A stretch of 64,000 bases of DNA from Pectobacterium carotovorum (GTDB taxonomy: Bacteria; Pseudomonadota; Gammaproteobacteria; Enterobacterales; Enterobacteriaceae): NCBI RefSeq assembly GCF_900129615.1, contig NZ_FQWI01000001.1:806001-870000 (forward strand), in the 5' to 3' direction. Each line of letters starts with the position of its first letter. Position 1 is the first letter of the stretch. A program made the position numbers and the translations under genes. The notes beneath the pieces are model-generated. The model was not told the origin of the DNA. It made no database searches and saw only the letters and a program-made list of their open reading frames with translations. Below are positions 58,438 to 64,000 of this stretch, one piece after another.

Positions 58438-59634
58438 ATGAACACGTCTTCCTCTATCCCTATAGGTGCAGCTTCACAGCATCTCTGGCTGGCTGTCGCC
58501 GCCGTTGGTCTTGCGACCTTCTCTGTCGTCACGACAGAAATGCTTCCGGTCGGCTTGCTAACCCCGATTGCCGATACGCTACAGACTTCTACCGGAACCG
58601 CTGGCCTGATGATTTCGCTGCCTGCACTGTTAGCCGCGTTATTCGCCCCATTCGTGGTCATCGCATCCGGCGGTATGGATAGACGCAGGATCCTATGCGG
58701 ACTGCTGACGCTGCTGGTTATCGCCAACATTGCCTCGGCACTGGCACCGGACATCGGTTGGATGCTGGCGGCACGCGTGCTGGTCGGCTTCTGCATGGGC
58801 GGCATTTGGGCGATTGCCGGTGGTCTGGCGGCCCGACTCGTTCCCGAGCATGCCATCGGCCTGGCGACATCTATCATCTTTGGCGGTGTCGCAGCGGCAT
58901 CGGTGCTGGGTGTGCCGTTCGGCGCACTGATCGGCGATCTCGCCGGATGGCGCTGGGCCTTCGGCTGCATGGCCATCTTTAGCGGGCTGGTGCTAGTGCT
59001 TCACCTCGCGGTTATTCCTGCCTTGCCCGTCGCCCATTCCGTCACCTTACGCCAGTTCGGCGAGCAGTTGCTCAACCGTAAACTGCAAGTCGGGCTAATC
59101 CTGACGCTGTTGCTGGTAGCCGGACACTTCATGGCCTTTACCTTTGTGCGACCACTGCTGCTATCGGTGTCAGGGTTCGATGCGCGGTGGATCGGCGCAT
59201 TGCTGTTCGCCTATGGTCTGGCAGGTATCATCGGCAATTTTCTGGCGGGCATCATCGCAGCGCGGCGCACGGCGTTAACCTTGATGGCAATCGCGTTGGG
59301 GCTGTTGTTGACCCCGATCCTGTTCCTGACCGTCGGTGGCTCACATTTCGGCGGCGGTATAGTGCTGCTCGTCTGGGGATTAGCCTACGGCGGCGTGTCT
59401 GTCGGTTTGATGACCTGGATGATTAAGGCCGCGTCGCGCACCGTGGAGATGGCCTCCGCGCTGTATGTTGGCGTCTTCAATATTGGCATCGCGCTTGGGT
59501 CATGGGTAGGCGGTCAGATAGTCGATAGCTCTGGCCTGATTACGACGCTTTGGCTGGCCGCTGGATTTGCAGCTGTCGCCGTATTGTTATCGTTGAGCAT
59601 GAAACTGGCTGAGAGCAGGAAGATCGTACAATGA
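58438..59634 (+). CDS. MFS transporter, DHA1/AraJ-NepI-like
   Basis: The 398-residue transporter has twelve hydrophobic segments, the opening motif FSVVTTEMLPVGLLTPIA, and GMDRRRILCGLL in the loop between segments 2 and 3, typical of the drug:H+ antiporter-1 group that includes AraJ, YdhP and NepI. It should export sugars, nucleosides or drugs; the substrate is not readable. Immediately downstream of the first MFS gene and ahead of a strong terminator. Confidence 0.88.
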   Translation: MNTSSSIPIGAASQHLWLAVAAVGLATFSVVTTEMLPVGLLTPIADTLQTSTGTAGLMISLPALLAALFAPFVVIASGGMDRRRILCGLLTLLVIANIASALAPDIGWMLAARVLVGFCMGGIWAIAGGLAARLVPEHAIGLATSIIFGGVAAASVLGVPFGALIGDLAGWRWAFGCMAIFSGLVLVLHLAVIPALPVAHSVTLRQFGEQLLNRKLQVGLILTLLLVAGHFMAFTFVRPLLLSVSGFDARWIGALLFAYGLAGIIGNFLAGIIAARRTALTLMAIALGLLLTPILFLTVGGSHFGGGIVLLVWGLAYGGVSVGLMTWMIKAASRTVEMASALYVGVFNIGIALGSWVGGQIVDSSGLITTLWLAAGFAAVAVLLSLSMKLAESRKIVQ

Positions 59635-59675
59635 AAAAACCGCGAGCACCTTCTTCAGGTGTCTCGCGGTTTTTA
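59633..59675. terminator. Terminator after the MFS operon
   Basis: AAAAAACCGCGAGCACCT and AGGTGTCTCGCGGTTTTT pair over about 17 bases around a short loop; T-runs exist on both strands. The start overlaps the last codon of the MFS gene. Confidence 0.92.
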
Positions 59676-59714
59676 GAGATGGTGTCAGCGCAAAACCGTA
59701 GACGTTGGGGTCAG

Positions 59715-60254
59715 TTAACTCTGTTGGTTCAGGATTAATTGCCCGTTTCGGTCTACTGGAATTTGTGTACCAGGATCGCGATCCATGCGGATTTTACCCT
59801 GCTGGTCGCCGATTTTATAGGTGACATCATAACCCAGAACTTTTTGTGATTTATCGTACACGGTCTGACAGCGCTGTTGCTGCGTCGTGTACGTATCATT
59901 TTCCTGCATGCCGCTTTGTACGCGGTTACCTGCATAACCACCGGCCAACGCGCCCGCTACCGTTGCAATATCTTTACCACGTCCGCCACCAATCTGGTGC
60001 CCCAGAACACCACCCGCTACGGCACCCAGTACCGAGCCAGCAATCTGGTTTTCATCCTGCACGGGGCGACGATGCGTCACGCTCACATTACGGCATTCCT
60101 GACGAGGCGTTTTGACCGTTTCTTTAATCGGTGTTGCTGTTAGCACCTGTGCAAACTGAGGTTTAGAGGAAAAGACATCCATACTCGCCACCGCCGCCAC
60201 ACCCAATGCAGCAGCCACACCAATACCTACACCCGCTAACATTGATTTGTTCAC
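59715..60254 (-). CDS. ycfJ: Glycine-zipper envelope protein YcfJ
   Basis: The 179-residue protein has an N-terminal membrane/signal segment (about 3-25) and a glycine-zipper (Rick_17kDa/2TM type) near residues 70-110 (GSVLGAVAGGVLGHQIGGGRG). E. coli YcfJ matches over its whole length; function is not established. The start is GTG at 60254, right after GGGAGG, giving the E. coli length; upstream in-frame codons from 60311 lack support. Neighbour of ndh as in E. coli. Confidence 0.9.
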   Translation of the reverse strand: MNKSMLAGVGIGVAAALGVAAVASMDVFSSKPQFAQVLTATPIKETVKTPRQECRNVSVTHRRPVQDENQIAGSVLGAVAGGVLGHQIGGGRGKDIATVAGALAGGYAGNRVQSGMQENDTYTTQQQRCQTVYDKSQKVLGYDVTYKIGDQQGKIRMDRDPGTQIPVDRNGQLILNQQS

Positions 60255-60711
60255 AGGATACCTCCCGAATCTATTCTCACGCATTCCCCACCTGCAATCC
60301 TGACGAAACATTGTTTTACGTCAGCTCGCGTTTAACGCGATGAATCCGATGGTTCCTTCTGAATATCAGCATTCAGAATTTTCGGCGTGCGTGCTACGCC
60401 ATCTGTAAACAGTGGAAAGTCTGCACAATGTTTCACACTCTCGCAATAAGACTAATTAACCAAAACTGTCAGATTCGTAAAATAAAACCGTCATTTGGGA
60501 ATTATCTTAACTGGAATTGGTAATAGGACGATATTTTATACTGCCAAATCAGAGAAGTAGCCCATCGCGCGACGGCTCAGAAACAGGGGGTGAGTAGATT
60601 GACGGAAAAGAGAGGGCTACAAAGTAAGTAATAAGATGGCCGCTGACAGAAAAGAATACGGGCATGACATTGCGTTCATGCCCGTATCAGAAAGTTGTCA
60701 GCTGCGATGAA
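60255..60711. other. Intergenic region ycfJ-ndh
   Basis: About 450 bp. It holds the presumed ycfJ promoter and, near ndh, the hairpin ACGGGCATGA/TCATGCCCGT (60658-60685), followed on the ndh strand by a T-rich stretch, which is the likely ndh terminator. The rest shows no ORF or element I can support. Confidence 0.6.
60658..60685 (-). terminator. Terminator of ndh
   Basis: Ten-base perfect arms ACGGGCATGA and TCATGCCCGT with an eight-base loop, then ATTCTTTTC in the ndh direction, 27 bp after the stop. Confidence 0.85.
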
Positions 60712-62016
60712 TTAATGCAGTTTCAGACGCGGGCGAATCACCCGGTTGATCCCACCGACCAACATCATCAGGCCAGTTTTAACATAGCCATGCAGAGCCA
60801 CCTGATGCATACGATAGAGAGAGATATACACGAAACGTGCAATCCGCCCTTCTACCATGACGGAGCCCCGCATCAGGTTCCCCATCAGGCTGCCAACCGT
60901 ACTAAATTTAGACAGCGAAACCAGCGAACCGTGATCTTTATAGACATAAGGTTTCAGCGTTTGCCCGTTCAGCAACGCGATGATATTGCTGTGGCAGCGT
61001 GATGCCATCTGGTGAGCCGCCTGCGCGCGCGGTGGCACAAACCCGCCGCCTTCCTGCGGGCAGGAGGCACAATCGCCAATGGCGAAAATGTTGGGATCGC
61101 GCGTCGTCTGCAACGTCGGCTCAACCACCAGTTGGTTAATCCGGTTCGTTTCCAGACCGGCAATCTCTTTCATCGCATCCGGTGCTTTGATGCCCGCCGC
61201 CCAAACCATCAGGTCGGCTTCGATAAATTCACCGTCCTTGGTATTCAGACCCCCACGTTCTGCGCTGGTCACCATGGTTTTCGTCAGCACGCGAACGCCA
61301 ATATTGTTCAATTCCTGATGTGCAGCCGCTGAAATACGCGGCGGCAGCGCAGGCAGAATACGTTCGCCCGCTTCCACCAGCGTCACATTCAGCGTTTGGT
61401 TATCCAGCCCGTCAAAGCCGTAGCTGTGCAGCTGTTTCACCGCGTTATGCAATTCCGCAGACAACTCGACCCCTGTCGCACCACCGCCCACAATCGCGAT
61501 GTTCACGCGCTCTTTTTCTTCCTGATTTGCCGTGAATTTCAGGAACAAATTCAGCATTTCATTATGGAAACGACGGGCTTGTTTCGGGTTATCCAGGAAA
61601 ATACAGTGATCTTTCACGCCCGGCGTGCCGAAGTCATTTGAGGCGCTGCCTAATGCCACCACCAAAATGTCATACGGAATACGGCGTGCCGCGACCAGCA
61701 CATCGCCTTGCTCGTCACACACTTCAGCCAGTTGAATCTGCTGCTGTTCACGATCGATATCCGTCAACATGCCAAGTTGGAACTGGAAATAGTGATTGCG
61801 GGCGTGCGCCAGATAGCTCAGCGCATCCATATCGTCGTCCAGTGAACCAGTTGCCACTTCATGCAGCAGCGGTTTCCACAGGTGGCTGTGGTTGCGATCC
61901 ACCAGCGTGATCTCCGCTTTTTTCTTGCGTCCTAACTTGTGGCCCAAACTCGTTGCGAGTTCAAGTCCGCCAGCTCCCCCGCCGACAATGACAATTTTTT
62001 TGGTTGGTGATGTCAA
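60712..62016 (-). CDS. ndh: NADH:quinone oxidoreductase, type II
   Basis: NDH-2 passes electrons from NADH to quinone without pumping protons. The 434-residue flavoprotein has the FAD motif [18 protein letters not shown] (about 8-25) and the NADH motif [18 protein letters not shown] (about 170-187), and an amphipathic C-terminus for membrane attachment. Same length and neighbours as in E. coli. A perfect FNR box upstream predicts anaerobic repression. Confidence 0.96.
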   Translation of the reverse strand: MTSPTKKIVIVGGGAGGLELATSLGHKLGRKKKAEITLVDRNHSHLWKPLLHEVATGSLDDDMDALSYLAHARNHYFQFQLGMLTDIDREQQQIQLAEVCDEQGDVLVAARRIPYDILVVALGSASNDFGTPGVKDHCIFLDNPKQARRFHNEMLNLFLKFTANQEEKERVNIAIVGGGATGVELSAELHNAVKQLHSYGFDGLDNQTLNVTLVEAGERILPALPPRISAAAHQELNNIGVRVLTKTMVTSAERGGLNTKDGEFIEADLMVWAAGIKAPDAMKEIAGLETNRINQLVVEPTLQTTRDPNIFAIGDCASCPQEGGGFVPPRAQAAHQMASRCHSNIIALLNGQTLKPYVYKDHGSLVSLSKFSTVGSLMGNLMRGSVMVEGRIARFVYISLYRMHQVALHGYVKTGLMMLVGGINRVIRPRLKLH

Positions 62017-62151
62017 AATGACCCCCTAAAATGTGAACCAATCGTTAATAAAGAGTAAAAAATAATATCCTTATATAACATAGGGTTCGCGTAAGTTAAG
62101 CCTGATATCTGCTGCAAGAATAGCACGCTAGGTTATTTGGTCATACCAAAA

Positions 62152-62165
62152 TTGATATATATCAA
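62152..62165 (-). promoter_or_regulatory. FNR box upstream of ndh
   Basis: TTGATATATATCAA is a perfect TTGATnnnnATCAA palindrome 136 bp before the ndh start. FNR represses ndh in E. coli under anaerobiosis. Confidence 0.88.
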
Positions 62166-62303
62166 TTTATTTTGTCGAGCAGGTTTTTAGCGAGAAAATT
62201 CCATCTTTATTTCAGTGAATTAGCGGAAATCTGCGCGAAGAGAAAATGCTGAATCGTGCGCGTCTGCGCCGCTGGATGAACTAAGGAAAGTAAATAAATT
62301 GCG

Positions 62304-62350
62304 TCATTCCTCCTGATCTCCCTCAAAAAAGGATACCAGAAGGAATGACA
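62304..62350 (-). terminator. Hairpin downstream of ycfP
   Basis: GTCATTCCT and AGGAATGAC are exact complements and the adjoining CTGAT/GATACCAG bases extend the stem, 33 bp after the ycfP stop. It contains a TTTTTT run in its loop on the coding strand. Confidence 0.7.
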
Positions 62351-62382
62351 GCAGCCGTTGACAAGTCATCGCTAACGCAGGG

Positions 62383-62925
62383 TTAACCGAGCGTTTTGAA
62401 GGCTTTTATTCGCTGCAAATGGGGGGAGATGCTTTTGAATTTATGCGTCTGAATATCGTCCCAGACGATCTCATAATACGTTCCCAACGTCTGTGCGCTA
62501 CGCTGGCTGTCGAGCATTTCATCCTGACGAGAGAGCATCACCATACAGCGATCGCGGTTCTTTTCACGAAAGTTCGCCACGCACTTCGTGGCGATATCCA
62601 GATACTCTTCTGGGCGATCGATTTTCCCGCTCATGTTTTCCTGCGGGAAAAGGTTAGGATTAACGATGACTTGCCGTATATCACACAGGAAACCAACGCG
62701 TTCGGCCCAGAATCCCCCCAACCCCACGCCACAGATCAGCGGACGATCGTCATCAGACTGCTGAATCGTCTTATCCACCTGCTTGAGCAGATGTTGCATA
62801 TCATGGCGCGGATGCAACGTGCTGTAGCTAATCAGCCGAACATCTTCATCAATAAACTGAAGCTGCAGGACCTTTTCATGGTTGCCGGGGCTGGTCGAGT
62901 CAAAACCGTGTAAATAGATAATCAT
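62383..62925 (-). CDS. ycfP: YcfP, UPF0227 alpha/beta-hydrolase-like protein
   Basis: The 180-residue cytoplasmic protein starts [20 protein letters not shown] and matches E. coli YcfP over its full length. It has an esterase-like fold with a GVGLGG nucleophile-elbow-like turn in which Gly replaces the usual serine, so catalysis is doubtful. No function is established. Same position, between nagZ and ndh, as in E. coli. Confidence 0.93.
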   Translation of the reverse strand: MIIYLHGFDSTSPGNHEKVLQLQFIDEDVRLISYSTLHPRHDMQHLLKQVDKTIQQSDDDRPLICGVGLGGFWAERVGFLCDIRQVIVNPNLFPQENMSGKIDRPEEYLDIATKCVANFREKNRDRCMVMLSRQDEMLDSQRSAQTLGTYYEIVWDDIQTHKFKSISPHLQRIKAFKTLG

Positions 62926-62970
62926 CTTTCATCCTCACCGCAGACTGGGTTGCCTATTTCTCGCCATTTT

Positions 62971-63097
62971 TATACCCGTCATACTTCAAGCTGCTTGTGC
63001 GTTGGCTTCCCTTACTCACCCCAGTCACTTACCTAAGTAAGCTCCTAGGGATTCGCGCAGTTGCCGCCTTCACGCAACTCGAATTATTTAGTGTATA
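62971..63097. repeat. Intergenic repeat, copy F
   Basis: A full 127-bp copy, from TATACCCGTCATACTTCAAG to CTCGAATTATTTAGTGTATA. Its last bases form the nagZ stop codon and last codons, so it has invaded or replaced the end of that gene. Confidence 0.88.
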
Positions 63098-64000
63098 TGC
63101 GCCTGCCAGCGCTCGCTGAGTAATGTGAGCGCCTGATTAGCCTGCTTCCAGCGTGGCGAATCCAGCAGTTCCCGACGAGAAAACGAACCCTGATGATATA
63201 AGCGCGTCAGTTGTTCCGCTTTGACCGGGGACAGGTTATCCAGCACGCTGACCGCCCCTTCACGATGGTTACAGACCAGAATCATGTCACATCCTGCCTG
63301 CAACGCCGCCTGAGCCCGCTCGGGATAGCTGCCCATCACGGCGGCACCTTCCATCGAGAGATCGTCAGAGAAAATGATGCCATCAAAACCTAACTCTTCA
63401 CGCAGCACCGTTTTGAGCCAATAGGACGAACCACTAGCAGGACGCGGATCGGCCTCCGTATAAATCACGTGGGCAGGCATGATCGCATCCAACTGCTGAC
63501 GCTGGATCAGTTCTTTAAAAATCAGCATGTCGTGCGCACGAATCTCCGCAAGCGAACGCGGATCGCGCGGCGTTTCTTTATGTGAGTCGGCGCTGACCGC
63601 ACCGTGACCGGGGAAGTGCTTACCCGTGACCTTCATACCTGCGCTGTGCATGCCGCGGATAAAGCGCTGCGCCACCGCCAACGCTGTCTCTGGAGTGGCA
63701 TGAAATGAACGCTCACCAATCGCCGCGCTCTGGTGGCCGATATCCAGCACCGGCGCAAAGCTAATATCGATATCCATCGCGATCATTTCTGCCGCCATCA
63801 GCCAACCGCCTTCTTCCGCCAAACGCAGGGCTTCTGATTCGCTATTTAATGCCGCAAACGCCTGCGCGGCAGGCAGACGAGTAAATCCGTCACGAAAACG
63901 CTGAACGCGCCCACCTTCTTGATCCACGGACACCACAAGGCGCTCGCGCGACGCCGCGCGGATTTGACGCACCAATTCACGCAACTGCGCCGCGTCATGA
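63088..64000 (-). CDS. nagZ: Beta-N-acetylhexosaminidase NagZ, truncated by the window edge
   Basis: NagZ releases GlcNAc from muropeptides in cell-wall recycling and in AmpC induction. The visible part, about 303 residues, covers the protein from the [19 protein letters not shown] block to the C-terminus, including [11 protein letters not shown], the catalytic loop [18 protein letters not shown] and [17 protein letters not shown]. About 40 N-terminal residues lie beyond the right edge, so the TTG at 63984 is not the true start. The C-terminus ends WQAHIH within a repeat element. Confidence 0.94.
   Translation of the reverse strand, partial: HDAAQLRELVRQIRAASRERLVVSVDQEGGRVQRFRDGFTRLPAAQAFAALNSESEALRLAEEGGWLMAAEMIAMDIDISFAPVLDIGHQSAAIGERSFHATPETALAVAQRFIRGMHSAGMKVTGKHFPGHGAVSADSHKETPRDPRSLAEIRAHDMLIFKELIQRQQLDAIMPAHVIYTEADPRPASGSSYWLKTVLREELGFDGIIFSDDLSMEGAAVMGSYPERAQAALQAGCDMILVCNHREGAVSVLDNLSPVKAEQLTRLYHQGSFSRRELLDSPRWKQANQALTLLSERWQAHIH

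Larger units (their letters stand above)
62017..62382. other. Intergenic region ndh-ycfP
   Basis: About 365 bp. From left to right it holds the ndh promoter area (AT-rich, a TATAAG-like -10 near 62070 on the minus strand), the FNR box, and the ycfP downstream hairpin at 62304-62350. No gene is supported. Confidence 0.6.

Overview
The window looks like a chromosome segment of a soft-rot enterobacterium, most likely Pectobacterium. Nearly every core protein reads as a close E. coli homologue (PykF, Lpp, SufABCDSE, PpsA, AroH, Mfd, LolCDE, Ndh, YcfP). The bgl/arb beta-glucoside operon, the hmu haem genes and a recurring intergenic repeat beginning TATACCCGTCATACTTCAAG fit Pectobacterium/Dickeya. 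The genus is an inference from gene content and remembered sequence; no search was run.

Layout. 1-9330: secreted nucleoside hydrolase-like protein and esterase, then the bglG-bglF-bglB-bglH operon with two BglG-type antiterminator/terminator leaders. 9600-41330: a block largely colinear with the E. coli pykF-to-btuC region: pykF, lpp, ldtE, sufABCDSE, menI-ydiJ, ydiK, the RprA sRNA, ppsA/ppsR, aroH, selO, nlpC, btuDEC. Insertions relative to E. coli are apbE, hmuSTUV, lplA and a Fur-box-preceded orphan gene. 41460-43980: a methyltransferase/cupin/Crp-Fnr cluster and a small Cys/His-rich ORF behind a Fur-like palindrome. 44023-64000: a second block colinear with the E. coli cobB-nagK-lolEDC-mfd ... 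ycfJ-ndh-ycfP-nagZ region, interrupted between mfd and ycfJ by about 7 kb of accessory genes (SDR, AraC-type regulator, yegD, TetR regulator, two MFS transporters).

How the parts work together. The bgl genes take up, phosphorylate and hydrolyse plant aryl-beta-glucosides under RNA antitermination. PykF and PpsA run the PEP/pyruvate node in opposite directions and both have candidate Cra sites. Iron is a strong theme: suf Fe-S assembly, haem use (hmuSTUV) and two uncharacterised ORFs have Fur-like boxes nearby. Envelope genes (lpp, ldtE, nlpC, lolCDE, nagZ/nagK, rprA) form a second theme.

I found no CRISPR array, prophage, IS transposase, rRNA or tRNA. I do not see a clearly new multi-gene system. 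The best leads are the two small Fur-linked ORFs (43765-43980 and 19754-20274), the enlarged second bgl antiterminator, the modular mobile-looking intergenic repeat, and the methyltransferase/cupin/Crp-Fnr cluster.
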